NCBI GenBank assembly: GCA_036389315.1
Contig: DASVQF010000048.1
Span: forward strand, 62,001 to 126,000
Direction: 5' to 3'
DNA: 64,000 nucleotides
Source: DASQYE01 sp036389315
GTDB lineage: Bacteria > Acidobacteriota > Blastocatellia > Pyrinomonadales > Pyrinomonadaceae
Shown: piece by piece, positions 34,573 through 43,274 of the stretch
Numbering within the stretch: the first letter of the stretch is position 1
Layout: every line of letters begins with the position of its first letter
Made by a program: the position numbers and the translations under genes
The notes under the pieces: generated by a model
Seen by the model: the letters and a program-made list of their open reading frames with translations, nothing else
Database searches by the model: none
What the model was told of the DNA's origin: nothing

Positions 34573-36471
34573 TCAGCCTCCGGCGCTGAGGTTTGCTTCC
34601 TTACGAGAGCCGAACTCTTCGAGCACGTCGAAGACTTCGAGCGCGTAGCGGACGTTGCCAAAAGGGGCAGAGACCTGCACGCCCTGTATGAGCGCGCGCA
34701 CCTCAAGGAGCGATTCGCGCGCGATCTTCAAGCCCTCGTCGCGCGCGGCCTCTTTGCCCTTCTCGGAGGCGACGCGCATGCGCTCCATGATGGAGTTGGT
34801 CACGCGCACGCCCGGCACTTCGTTATGCAGAAACTCCGCGTTGCGGTAAGAGACCAGGGGCCAGATGCCCGCGATGATCGGGATACGCACGTGCTCTATG
34901 CGCTTGAGGAAGTCGCGCAGTTGTTCGGTATCGAAGACGGGCTGCGTGATGGCGTACTGCGCCCCGGCTTCAACCTTGTACTCGAAACGCTTGATCTCCT
35001 CGTCGAGGTTGATCGCGCCGGGATTGACGCCCACTCCGATGCAGAAGGCCGTCGGCTGTCCGATGGGATTGTTGCCGAGGTCTAGGCCGTGGTTGAGCTT
35101 GTTGACCATGTTGGTGAGGCCGATGGAGTCTATGTCAAAGACGGCGGTGGCATCCGGGTATGGGCCCATCTTCGGCGGGTCGCCCGTGATTAAGAGCAGG
35201 TTGCGAATGCCGAGTGCTGCCGCGCCCAGCAGGTCGCTCATCATCCCGAGCAGGTTGCGGTCGCGGCAACAGTAATGGAGCACGGCTTCGATGCCGATCT
35301 CGCGCTCGACGAGGATGGCTGTGGCCTGCGCGCTCATGCGCGTCTGCGCGCGGGGCCCGTCCGGAATGTTAACGCCGTCGACGCCAGCCTCTTTGAGCAG
35401 GCGAATGGAATCTAAGGTCTTGCGAGCGTCGCATCCTTTCGGCGGCAGGACTTCGACGGAGGTGACGAACTCGCCGTCGGTGATCTTGCGTGACCAGTGC
35501 GAACGCTCTTCGGGCGGGACAACATGGATGTCTGCGGGCGTCAGTTGCTCGACGTGCAGGGGCGTGGCCGCGCCGATGACGACGCGCTGCTTGCGCGGAG
35601 AGCTGGCGCGCACGGCGTCCGAGATGAGCTTGATGTGCGCGGGCGTAGTGCCGCAGCACCCGCCGATGTAGCGCGCCCCGGCCTGGATGATGCGCTTGGC
35701 GAACTTGGCCATGTACTCGGGCGAGCACATGTAGAACTGGCGTCCCTGCACGTCGCGCGGCAGCCCGGCGTTGGGCTGCGCAGACAGCTTCTTGTCCGTC
35801 ACGCCGCGCATCTTCTCAATGGCCGAAAGCACTATGGCCGGGCCCACTCCGCAGTTGAGGCCGATGACATCCGCGCCCCACTCGTCGAGGCGGGCGGTGA
35901 AAATCTCGGGCGTCGTGCCGAACGTAGTATTGCCGTCGGTCATGATCGTGATCTGCGCGACGATGGGCAGATCGCACAGCTCGCGCACGGCGCGCATGGC
36001 CTGGCGAATCTCGGAAATGTCCGAGAAAGTTTCGAGGACGAAAAGATCGACGCCGCCTTCCAGCAGAGCCGCCGCCTGATCCTTGAACAAGTCCTTGGCT
36101 TCCTCGAAGGAGGTGGGCCCATAAGGCTCTATGCGCAGGCCCAGCGGGCCAATCGCGCCCGCCACGTAGCAGCGGTCGCAGGCAGCCTCGCGGGCCAGCC
36201 GCACGGCCGCGATATTGATCTCGCGCAGGCTCGCTTCCAACCCGTACTGCTGAAGCTTGGGAGCCGTGGCCGTGAAAGTATTGGTCTCGATAATGTCTGC
36301 CCCGGCGCGCACGTACTCTTCGTGCACCTCGCGCACGAGGTCTGGGTTGGTCAGGTTCAGCTCGTCATAAGAGCGATTGATATAAACGCCTTTGCTATAG
36401 AGCATCGTCCCCATCGCGCCGTCAAAGACGCTCACGACATCGCTCTCCAGAAGCTCTCTAAAATTATTCAT
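34573..36471 (-). CDS. Bifunctional homocysteine S-methyltransferase / methylenetetrahydrofolate reductase
   Basis: A 632-residue fusion. Residues about 1-290 are a homocysteine methyltransferase barrel: VFDGAMGTMLYSKG, ETNTFTATAPKL, GLNCGVGP and RYIGGCCGTTPAHI, where the Cys and Cys-Cys pair bind zinc. Residues about 330-610 form an MTHFR (MetF-like) FAD barrel: FVTSVEVLPPKGCDA, LLITGDPPKMGPYPDATAVFDIDSIGL, YAITQPVFDTEQL and IPIIAGIWPL. The protein makes methyl-THF and may transfer a methyl group to homocysteine, that is, it works in the last steps of methionine synthesis. No cobalamin or SAM-reactivation domain of full MetH is present. The leader carries a promoter, a candidate SAM riboswitch and a terminator. 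No clear ribosome site precedes ATG 36471. Confidence 0.93.
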   Translation of the reverse strand: MNNFRELLESDVVSVFDGAMGTMLYSKGVYINRSYDELNLTNPDLVREVHEEYVRAGADIIETNTFTATAPKLQQYGLEASLREINIAAVRLAREAACDRCYVAGAIGPLGLRIEPYGPTSFEEAKDLFKDQAAALLEGGVDLFVLETFSDISEIRQAMRAVRELCDLPIVAQITIMTDGNTTFGTTPEIFTARLDEWGADVIGLNCGVGPAIVLSAIEKMRGVTDKKLSAQPNAGLPRDVQGRQFYMCSPEYMAKFAKRIIQAGARYIGGCCGTTPAHIKLISDAVRASSPRKQRVVIGAATPLHVEQLTPADIHVVPPEERSHWSRKITDGEFVTSVEVLPPKGCDARKTLDSIRLLKEAGVDGVNIPDGPRAQTRMSAQATAILVEREIGIEAVLHYCCRDRNLLGMMSDLLGAAALGIRNLLLITGDPPKMGPYPDATAVFDIDSIGLTNMVNKLNHGLDLGNNPIGQPTAFCIGVGVNPGAINLDEEIKRFEYKVEAGAQYAITQPVFDTEQLRDFLKRIEHVRIPIIAGIWPLVSYRNAEFLHNEVPGVRVTNSIMERMRVASEKGKEAARDEGLKIARESLLEVRALIQGVQVSAPFGNVRYALEVFDVLEEFGSRKEANLSAGG

Positions 36472-36518
36472 AAAAAGTATACATGGGCAATGAGCCTGTC
36501 AGGCTGATCGCTTCTCAT

Positions 36519-36549
36519 AATAAAAATCCCGCGCCAAACAACGCGGGAC
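36519..36549 (-). terminator. Intrinsic terminator in the leader of the methionine-synthesis gene
   Basis: On the minus strand TCCCGCG (36548-36542), an 8-base loop and CGCGGGA (36533-36527), followed directly by TTTTTATT (36526-36519). It lies between the candidate riboswitch and the start codon, the position expected for ligand-dependent transcription attenuation. Confidence 0.85.
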
Positions 36550-36584
36550 TTCGCATGCCTCAGAAAATTTGCCTGCACTCGCCG

Positions 36585-36636
36585 AGCTGTTTAGCGGATT
36601 ATTTTGCGTGGCCGCAAGTCGCCTTAACTCACCACG
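36585..36636 (-). ncRNA. Candidate SAM-II/SAM-V class riboswitch aptamer
   Basis: Read on the minus strand, CGTGG (36636-36632) pairs with CCACG (36611-36607) as P1. The loop is TGAGTTAAGGCGACTTGCGG, and after P1 come a joining segment, ATAATCC and GCTAAA. This order (short P1, T-rich loop ending in TTGC, A-rich linker, GCTAAA) matches the SAM-II pseudoknot layout; TGCGG of the loop can pair with CCGC just before TAAA, giving the pseudoknot helix. It starts a few bases after the predicted transcription start and precedes a terminator and a methionine-synthesis gene. Class assignment is from memory of the consensus, not a model search. Confidence 0.72.
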
Positions 36637-36648
36637 TTTTCTGTCGTG

Positions 36649-36678
36649 CTTATACGCCGCCCCGGTCTTGAGTGTCAA
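36649..36678 (-). promoter_or_regulatory. Sigma70-type promoter upstream of candidate SAM riboswitch
   Basis: TTGACA (36678-36673), an 18-base spacer and TATAAG (36654-36649) on the minus strand. Transcription is expected to start near 36642, only about 6 bases before the aptamer P1. It lies in the 243-base gap after mutM. Confidence 0.75.
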
Positions 36679-36714
36679 GCCCGCAATAATTCTCGGGAGC
36701 CGCCGCCCAGAGGC

Positions 36715-37548
36715 TCAACGACGCTGGCAGCGCGGGCAGAAGTAGGTCGAGCGCGCCGCTTGCGTCCTGCGCCTGATGGCCGCGCCGCACGCCGGGCACG
36801 GCTCTCCTTCACGATCATAGACGCGCCAGCGCCCCTCGTAGCCGCCGCCGTAATAACTGCCGTCAATGTTTTCCGGATCGACATTGAGCGTCGAGCCGTG
36901 CGCGAGCGCCTCGGTCAAAGTCTCAAGAATGGCGCGATGCAGGCGGGGCACGCGGCTGCGCGAAACTCCCGAAGCGGTCACGAACGGATTGATGCGCGCC
37001 AGAAACATGGCTTCGGCAGCGTAGATATTTCCGAGGCCCGTGACGCGCCGCTGATCCAGGAGCGTCTCCTTCAAGGTGCGGCGCGAGCGCGCGAGAGCCG
37101 CGTGAAGGTAATCGGCGGTGAAGGAGTCTGAGAAGGGCTCGGGGGCCAGCGCGCGCAGCTCCTTCGTCTCGTGCAATTGGGCGCGCGCGACGATCTTCAT
37201 CATCCCGAAATGGCGCTGGTCTGAAAAGACCAGCCGACGCTCACTCTCAAAGTAGAAGATGGCGTGCGTGTGTTTCGGCAGCGCCGCTTCCGGCGGAAGG
37301 TAAAGGAAACGGCCGCTCATGCGCAGGTGGACGATCAGGACGCGCTCGTTATCCAGCTCGACGAGGATATGCTTTCCGCGTCGTCCGACCTGAAGGACGC
37401 GCGCACCCTTCAGGAGCCGCCCGAACTTCAACGGAGAAGTCTCCGGCGCGAGGCCCGGACGCAGCAACTCCGCAGCGAGGATGCGCCCGCCCCGGACTAG
37501 CTTGTCCAGCGCGCGCGCGACCAGCTCGACTTCCGGTAACTCAGGCAT
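36715..37548 (-). CDS. mutM: Formamidopyrimidine-DNA glycosylase
   Basis: A 277-residue base-excision repair enzyme that removes 8-oxoguanine and formamidopyrimidines and nicks the abasic site. The N terminus PELPEVELVARAL carries the catalytic Pro and Glu after Met removal; LPKHTHAIFYF holds the conserved Lys of the beta-strand loop; LLDQRRVTGLGNIYAAEAMFLARINP is the helix-two-turn-helix; and the C-terminal zinc finger is CPACGAAIRR to STYFCPRCQ. The length and order are canonical. It lies upstream of, and on the same strand as, the methionine-synthesis gene, but that gene has its own promoter. Confidence 0.97.
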   Translation of the reverse strand: MPELPEVELVARALDKLVRGGRILAAELLRPGLAPETSPLKFGRLLKGARVLQVGRRGKHILVELDNERVLIVHLRMSGRFLYLPPEAALPKHTHAIFYFESERRLVFSDQRHFGMMKIVARAQLHETKELRALAPEPFSDSFTADYLHAALARSRRTLKETLLDQRRVTGLGNIYAAEAMFLARINPFVTASGVSRSRVPRLHRAILETLTEALAHGSTLNVDPENIDGSYYGGGYEGRWRVYDREGEPCPACGAAIRRRTQAARSTYFCPRCQRR

Positions 37549-37593
37549 ACAGCACTGTGCCGGGTACGCTGCTGCCGCTCGAAACCCGCGAGA

Positions 37594-37752
37594 TCAGATG
37601 CGACCGAGCAACAGCAGAATCAAGAGGATCAGAAGAATCAGGCCCAGTGTGCCGCTCGGATAATAGCCCCAGCCACGGCTATAAGGCCAGGCGGGCACGG
37701 AGCCCAGCAGCAGCACTATCAACACTATAATCAGAATCAATCCCAGCGACAT
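37594..37752 (-). CDS. DUF3309-type small membrane protein
   Basis: A 52-residue peptide, too short for most gene callers: MSLGLILIIVLIVLLL, a short loop with PAWPYSRGWGYYPSG, then LGLILLILLILLLLGRI. Two hydrophobic helices around the aromatic 'WPYSRGWGY' centre are the hallmark of DUF3309 proteins, which are widespread, of unknown role and often linked to envelope stress. A perfect GGAGG ribosome site (37762-37758) precedes the ATG by 5 bases. Confidence 0.85.
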   Translation of the reverse strand: MSLGLILIIVLIVLLLGSVPAWPYSRGWGYYPSGTLGLILLILLILLLLGRI

Positions 37753-37848
37753 AGCAGCCTCCTTCTAGCATGGCCGAATCGTGGGGGCGTCAAGCTCGGG
37801 GGATGATGGTCTTCGGAAAAGCTTATGCTTCGAGCAGATTTGAGTCAA

Positions 37849-39294
37849 TCAAATTATCTCGCCGCCGACCGAGGCGAGCCTTTCGCCTTCGTCGAGCAGC
37901 TCTTCGACTTTCGCCTTCGAGGTCGCTTCGGAGTAGATGCGCAAGACTGGCTCCGTCCCTGACTGGCGAAACAGGAGCCAGGATTCGTCCTTGAAGAGAA
38001 GCTTGGTTCCGTCCAGCGTCTCCACTGCGCAGACTTCGTAACCGGCCACACGCGCCGCGCCGTCCACGGCGAGCCTTGCGACCAGTGCCTGCCCGCCACT
38101 GACTTCCATGTACAGGTCGCGCCGCCCGAAATAGAATTCGCCGAACTCCCTGTGCATACTCCTGACCATCTCCGAAGGCGGCTTGCCCGCCGCGACCACT
38201 GCTTCCAGCAGGAGCAGGCAATTCAGGATGCCGTCGCGCTCGGGAATGTGGCCGCTGACGCCTATGCCGCCGGACTCTTCCGCGCCGAGCAGGATGTCTT
38301 CGCGCAGCATGAGGTCTGCGACGTACTTGAAGCCTATGGGCGTCTCGTAGAGTTTCAGGTTGTGCGCGGCGGCTATGCGCTTGGTCAGGACGGATTGCGA
38401 GAAGGTCGTCACGACGCCGCCCGTGCGTCCACGCTCACGCGCCATGTGAAGCAGCAGGAGCGGCACGACTTCGTGCATCGTCATCGTCTCGCCGCGCTCG
38501 TTGACAGCGCCCAGGCGGTCGGCGTCGCCGTCTGTCGCCAGGCCCAGGTGAGCGCGCGTCTCTTGAACTCGCTGGCGCAGTGGGCCAAGGTTGCGATCAA
38601 TGGGCTCAGGGTTGAGGCCGCCGAAGAGCGTGTCGCGCTCGGCGTGAATCGTTTCGGCTTCAAGCTTGCCGGAGGTCAGAAAGCTTTCGACCCAGCGCCC
38701 GCCCGAGCCGTGCATCGGATCGATGATGAGACGCATGCTGGCATGGCGTATGCGCTCAAGGTCAACGTAGGCGGAGAGCTGCGCGCGGTAGCTTTCGGTG
38801 ACGGCATGGAGCCTCGCCTGTGCCTCCTCATCATTTAAGACGGGGGCGCGGCGCGGCTGCTGCGCGTCTACCAGGGCTTCGACGGCGGCGGTGATTTCGG
38901 GCGGAGCACTGCCGCCAAACGGGGCCTTGATCTTGAAGCCGTTAAACGTGGGCGGATTGTGCGAGGCCGTGATGACTACGCCGCCTGCGGCCCTTTGCTC
39001 GCGCACGGCCCAGGAGACGAGGGGAGTCGGCACGGACTCCTTGAAGAGCTGCACGCCGCAGTCGTTACCGGCCAGAACCTCTGAGGCGCGAGCGGCGAAC
39101 TGTTCGGAGAGAAAGCGCCTGTCGTAACCGACGACCGTGAGCGGAGGCTGAGCGTCAACAGCCTGGCTGTGAAGATAATCGGCGTAAGCCTGCGCGACGC
39201 GCTCAAGGTTCTGGAAGGTGAACTCTTCAGCGATGACCGCGCGCCAGCCGTCCGTGCCGAACCGTATGGGCGCTCTTTCGAGCTGCGGGCTCAC
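37849..39294 (-). CDS. Phosphoglucomutase/phosphomannomutase family protein
   Basis: A 481-residue alpha-D-phosphohexomutase. IRFGTDGWRAVIAEEFT opens domain 1; VVITASHNPPTFNGFKIK holds the phosphoserine loop; DGDADRLGAVNERG is the metal-binding loop; GAEESGGIGVSGHIPERDG is the sugar-binding loop; and the C-terminal FRQSGTEPVLRIYSEA is the phosphate-binding loop. It interconverts hexose 1- and 6-phosphates. GTG at 39294 overlaps the TGA of the upstream nucleotidyltransferase, so both are translationally coupled and form a sugar-1-phosphate to nucleotide-sugar pair. The longer frame reading back into that gene is not family sequence. Confidence 0.93.
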   Translation of the reverse strand: MSPQLERAPIRFGTDGWRAVIAEEFTFQNLERVAQAYADYLHSQAVDAQPPLTVVGYDRRFLSEQFAARASEVLAGNDCGVQLFKESVPTPLVSWAVREQRAAGGVVITASHNPPTFNGFKIKAPFGGSAPPEITAAVEALVDAQQPRRAPVLNDEEAQARLHAVTESYRAQLSAYVDLERIRHASMRLIIDPMHGSGGRWVESFLTSGKLEAETIHAERDTLFGGLNPEPIDRNLGPLRQRVQETRAHLGLATDGDADRLGAVNERGETMTMHEVVPLLLLHMARERGRTGGVVTTFSQSVLTKRIAAAHNLKLYETPIGFKYVADLMLREDILLGAEESGGIGVSGHIPERDGILNCLLLLEAVVAAGKPPSEMVRSMHREFGEFYFGRRDLYMEVSGGQALVARLAVDGAARVAGYEVCAVETLDGTKLLFKDESWLLFRQSGTEPVLRIYSEATSKAKVEELLDEGERLASVGGEII

Positions 39295-40340
39295 AGGCTC
39301 GTGCCCCCCGTGAAGGTGTAATCGGTCAGCGATGTCTTGTCGCCGAGGACTGTGCCCGCGCCGACCGTCGCGGAGCGGCCGATGTGGCAGCCGCGACCCG
39401 TGACGGCGTTCAAGACGCGCGCGCCAGCGCCGATGCGCGTGTGGGCCCAGATGACAGAGTTCTCGACGCGCGCCTTCTCCTCGACGTAACAACCGGGCCC
39501 GAGCACGGAGTTGACGACCTGCGCGCCGGGCTTGATCGTGCAGTCGTCGCCGATCATCGAAAGGTCGTCTAGCTCGGCGATGGTCGCGGCGTCGAAATTG
39601 CCGCGCCGCTCCTTGATGTGAATGCGCGTGACGCGGCCGGCGAGCAGGTCTTGGTGGGCCTGCAAGTAGCGCGCGGGCGTGCCGATGTCCATCCAGTAAG
39701 TGCGCTGCGGGATGTGCGCGTAGAAGGGCTCGCCGCGCGTGAGCAGGTTGGGAAATAGTCCGTACTCGAAGGAATGGCTCTCGCCGGCCGGGATCAAATC
39801 CAGGACGCGCGGCTCAAGGATATAAGTCCCGGCGTTGATGTTGTGGGTCGTGATCTCTTCGGGTTTGGGCTTTTCCAGGAAGCGGCGGATGCGACCATCG
39901 GCTTCGGTCTCGACCAGGCCGTAGGCGGAAGGGTTCTCGACCGACGCGAGCACTATGGAGGCGACGGCCCCGCGCTCGTTGTGCTCGCGGATGACGGCCT
40001 TCAAGTCGAGATCTGTGAGCACGTCGCCGTTGAAGACCACGGTCGGCTCTCGTATCAAGTCCTCAGCGAACTTGTAGGCTCCGGCCGTGCCCATCGGCTG
40101 CGGCTCGACCGTGTACTTGAGCTGGACGCCGAACTCTGTGCCGTCGCCGAGTTGCTGCTCGATCTTGTGCGGCTGGTAAGAGAGCGAGAGCGTGATATTG
40201 GTAATCCCTGCGCGGCGCAGCGTGTCAATCTGGTAGAGCAGGAAGGGACGGTTGCAAATCGGAATAATCGGCTTCGGGGTATATACGGTCAACGGACGAA
40301 GAAAGCTCGCCTTACCACCAGCTAAGATGAATGCCCGCAT
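39291..40340 (-). CDS. Sugar-phosphate nucleotidyltransferase-like protein with hexapeptide C terminus
   Basis: A 349-residue protein of the GT-A-like nucleotidyltransferase family. The N terminus is MRAFILAGGKASFLRPLTVYTPKPIIPICNRP, with later ANITL-type strand, EPQPMGTAGAYKFAEDLI and VVFNGDVLTDLDL (metal-binding Asp). The C-terminal third has hexapeptide repeats (SMIGDDCTIKPGAQVVNSVLG, ARVENSVIWAHTRIGAG) forming a left-handed beta-helix. The usual active-site signature GGxGTRLRPLT reads GGKASFLRPLT here, losing the invariant Gly and Arg, so catalysis may be altered or absent. It may make GDP-mannose or dTDP/UDP-glucose, or act as a regulatory partner. Coupled to the mutase downstream. Confidence 0.85.
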   Translation of the reverse strand: MRAFILAGGKASFLRPLTVYTPKPIIPICNRPFLLYQIDTLRRAGITNITLSLSYQPHKIEQQLGDGTEFGVQLKYTVEPQPMGTAGAYKFAEDLIREPTVVFNGDVLTDLDLKAVIREHNERGAVASIVLASVENPSAYGLVETEADGRIRRFLEKPKPEEITTHNINAGTYILEPRVLDLIPAGESHSFEYGLFPNLLTRGEPFYAHIPQRTYWMDIGTPARYLQAHQDLLAGRVTRIHIKERRGNFDAATIAELDDLSMIGDDCTIKPGAQVVNSVLGPGCYVEEKARVENSVIWAHTRIGAGARVLNAVTGRGCHIGRSATVGAGTVLGDKTSLTDYTFTGGTSL

Positions 40341-40540
40341 CTGATATTACTGCTCCTGTGTGCTCAGCTATACGCAGCTATTCGCAGCAGTCTTGGCAAG
40401 TTATCACTATTGCCGCGAGACTGGCAATGTGCGCCGTCAACTCGTCCTTACAATCTCTCTCTCGCGAGATGGCTTCCTTTAGCGAGCAGCCCTGCGGCGG
40501 CAAAGCCGTAACCGCTGAATAACTGTCGCCCATCACGCCG

Positions 40541-42154
40541 TTACTCCAACCAGTTGCGCCAAGCGTTTTGCCAGCGCGCCTCCAACTCCTGCCCGTCAAT
40601 AGCGGACATAATATCCCCAGCCTGCTCGAATGAAATGGGGTTCCCCAAAATAGGCTGCTCGTAGTTGTCCGCGCTATAGTCCCAGATGGCCTCATTCGAG
40701 ATCATGTTCTGCGGCCCTTGAGGGATAAAGAGCGTCGTATGTCTTCCGCCTTCAGGCACGATGATCGAAGGGCTCACGGAGAGGAACGTCACTCCATGCG
40801 GGCCTGTGAACGAGAGGCTGTCGGCGGCGCTGAAGAGAGCGCATCCTCCGAACGGCAAATGTAATAAACGGTGACGACCACTGATTACTACCCCCTGGTG
40901 AATGACCGAAGCTTTATCAAGGATAACGGAGTCAACAATGACAGAGTCGCGGATGTCGGCCGAGTCCGGGACGATGCTGCGAACGATGATGTTGCCGTTT
41001 TTGTCCCGCTCGTGGGGAAGACCGAAAAGCTCCCTGGCCGCCATCCCCCTTTCGCTGTCGGTCGTCAGCGACTCCAGGCTCTGCCGCAAAGTGACATGCA
41101 GCCCGATGTCCATCCAGAAGGCATTCCCGAAGTCCAGCATGCCGACCTTTAATGGCCGCCCCTTCTTCTGCTCCAGAGTGGCGCGCAGCCGGGCGATCTT
41201 CGGGTAGAAATCCGGGTAGATGGCCTCTAAGTTTCTGATCCCTTTTTTGGAGATTCGCTGCTCATACTCTGCCTCGAACTGCCAATGCGATGCGTCCTTA
41301 CAGAAGAGAGCCATCCAGCCATAGGGATCCCAGTCAACAGCCTTCTCACGACTCCGAATGTCATCGCCCAAGACCTCTATCGCAGCATCTAAAAAGTCAT
41401 GGGAGATCGCCAGGCTTCCCAGATTGACGGCAACCTTATATTGATCGCCGCCGAACTCCGACACCCGCCCGAGCAGGGAGCTCATCTCCTGCCTGGCATA
41501 TTCAAACTCGATCAGTTTCGTCCTCTCGTTAACGATGAGCCACTCTTTCTCGCGCGCCATTCCCTCTGTGACCTTCACCTGCCACAGGAAGCGCACGGCA
41601 TCTACATCATGAAAATCATGCTCCTCCGGCTTCCATCGCAGTCCGGGAATAATCGCCTCGTCGCCCCACTTCACCACTAGACCGCGAAAGCCGTGCGCGC
41701 GCAGGTAGCTCGTCCAGGTGTTGGAATAAAGGTTGGATATGTCTGCCGTACGCATCTGGACTTGCGCCTTCGGAGCCATCATCGGAGTCAGGAAGGCGGG
41801 TTTGCGATTTCCCAGTGCTTGTGTAAAGGGGCTGAGGCGCTTTCCTTTGCCGAAGACCATACACATTAAAGATATTTCCGGTATCCTCTTCCCCTCCTGA
41901 GCGACGGCCAGCTTCGTTTGATCCCAGGCACGGAATGTTCCCAGAAAATTCCCCTTCGGACTCTCCTCGAATACGGAGGTGACGGAGGTTCCGCCTGAGC
42001 TCCTGAACACGTCACGCGCAGTCTCGGCAAAATGTTGCCGCCAGTATCGCTGATCAGACTTGCTGCCAGAGACTACGGCTACCAATTCCGGCCCTTTGTC
42101 CTCTTCTACAAAGCTGAGGTTGTCAGAGATGTTCCGCTGCCAGGTCTCAAACAT
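40541..42154 (-). CDS. Divergent nucleotidyltransferase-like protein with beta-helix C terminus
   Basis: A 537-residue protein I can only place tentatively. LVAVVSGSKSDQRYWRQHF begins like a Rossmann-type domain, and GKGKRLSPFTQALGNRKPAF near residue 100 resembles the nucleotidyltransferase signature GxGxRLxPxT...KPA. A C-terminal part with IRDSVIVDSVILDKASVI and VVISGRH looks like left-handed beta-helix repeats, giving the overall order of sugar-1-phosphate nucleotidyltransferases (fucose-1-phosphate or UDP-sugar type) with a large middle insertion. It is upstream of the nucleotidyltransferase/mutase pair on the same strand and divergent from the transketolase genes. A 200-base gap on each side shows no other gene; the 42155-42356 side is visibly A/T-richer. 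Confidence 0.55.
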   Translation of the reverse strand: MFETWQRNISDNLSFVEEDKGPELVAVVSGSKSDQRYWRQHFAETARDVFRSSGGTSVTSVFEESPKGNFLGTFRAWDQTKLAVAQEGKRIPEISLMCMVFGKGKRLSPFTQALGNRKPAFLTPMMAPKAQVQMRTADISNLYSNTWTSYLRAHGFRGLVVKWGDEAIIPGLRWKPEEHDFHDVDAVRFLWQVKVTEGMAREKEWLIVNERTKLIEFEYARQEMSSLLGRVSEFGGDQYKVAVNLGSLAISHDFLDAAIEVLGDDIRSREKAVDWDPYGWMALFCKDASHWQFEAEYEQRISKKGIRNLEAIYPDFYPKIARLRATLEQKKGRPLKVGMLDFGNAFWMDIGLHVTLRQSLESLTTDSERGMAARELFGLPHERDKNGNIIVRSIVPDSADIRDSVIVDSVILDKASVIHQGVVISGRHRLLHLPFGGCALFSAADSLSFTGPHGVTFLSVSPSIIVPEGGRHTTLFIPQGPQNMISNEAIWDYSADNYEQPILGNPISFEQAGDIMSAIDGQELEARWQNAWRNWLE

Positions 42155-42356
42155 TGACTATTTTGTCCTCGACGCTCGATTCGTGAAATCGAAAAGCTCC
42201 GTTAACATTTACCATCACAAGAACTATCTTTCATCTTATGGAGTGGCTTATTATGAGAGTCATGTTATAGAGGAAAGTCAAGTGAACGCCGTTTTGTGCG
42301 GCGCATGAGAAGGGCCAGCGCCGTCACAGGTGTCTGTCGGGTGCAGGTCGTACTGA

Positions 42357-43274
42357 ATGCAATCCGAACCGTCACCACGGCGGGGCGCAACATCGCTTAT
42401 GAGCAGCTTGAAAGATGACGCATCGCTGGTGCAACGTTTGCAAGCCAAGTCAAGTTTCCTGAGACATGAATGCCTGAGGATGATCTACCAAGCCGGGTCT
42501 GGACATCCCGGGGGCTCATTCTCGGCAACCGAAATAGTCACGGTGCTGTTCTACCATGTGATGAGACACGAGGCGCAAGACGCGCGCCCGTCCGGTCATG
42601 ATAGATTCATTCTTTCCAAGGGGCACGCCGCGCCTATCCTCTACGCCGTGCTGGCTGATCTGGGCCGCATTGATAGGAGCGAGCTGGCGACGCTGAGACA
42701 AATCGGCAGCCGCCTTCAAGGTCATCCCTGCCGCGTTCGCACCCCGGGCATCGAGACCTCCGGCTCGCTCGGCCAGGGGCTCTCCATCGGCTGCGGCCTC
42801 GCATACAGCTTGAAGAAGCTCGATGGCAGCAGTTCTCGGGTCTACGTTCTGCTGGGCGACGGCGAATTGAATGAAGGTCAGATTTGGGAGGCAGCAATGT
42901 TTGCGCGCCACTACGCGTTGGATAATTTAATAGCCGTCGTGGATAGAAATCACCTTCAATTCGTCGGGGCCACAGAGGAGGTCATGGCTCTCGAACCGCT
43001 GGCTGAGAAGTGGCGGGCCTTCGGATGGCACGTCGAAGAACTGGCGGACGGGCATGACATCTCAGCCTTGCTCAAGGCATTCGGCGAGATCTGCAACCGG
43101 CGGGGTCAGCCAACGGTCATCATCGCCAACACGGTCAAAGGTAAGGGCGTGAGCTTCATGGAGCATAATCTGGCTTGGCATGGAACTGCTCCCGGCGACG
43201 AGCAATTCGCCGCCGCTTGGCGAGAGTTGGAGGAGACCGATGGGCAGCCCCAGACGGATGAAGGCAACGCGTGA
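42357..43274 (+). CDS. Transketolase, N-terminal subunit
   Basis: A 305-residue thiamine-diphosphate-binding half of a split transketolase. Signatures are YQAGSGHPGGSFSATEIVTVLFYHVMRH, DRFILSKGHAAPILYAVLADLG, PGIETSGSLGQGLSIGCGLAYSLKK and the ThDP motif GDGELNEGQIWEAAMFARHYALDNLIAVVDRN. It transfers two-carbon ketol units with its partner encoded next. A Met at 42399 is an alternative start. The gene end overlaps the start of the C-terminal subunit gene. The neighbours (phosphomannomutase, nucleotidyltransferases) suggest a role in making a special sugar rather than the central pentose pathway, which is inference. Confidence 0.93.
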   Translation: MQSEPSPRRGATSLMSSLKDDASLVQRLQAKSSFLRHECLRMIYQAGSGHPGGSFSATEIVTVLFYHVMRHEAQDARPSGHDRFILSKGHAAPILYAVLADLGRIDRSELATLRQIGSRLQGHPCRVRTPGIETSGSLGQGLSIGCGLAYSLKKLDGSSSRVYVLLGDGELNEGQIWEAAMFARHYALDNLIAVVDRNHLQFVGATEEVMALEPLAEKWRAFGWHVEELADGHDISALLKAFGEICNRRGQPTVIIANTVKGKGVSFMEHNLAWHGTAPGDEQFAAAWRELEETDGQPQTDEGNA

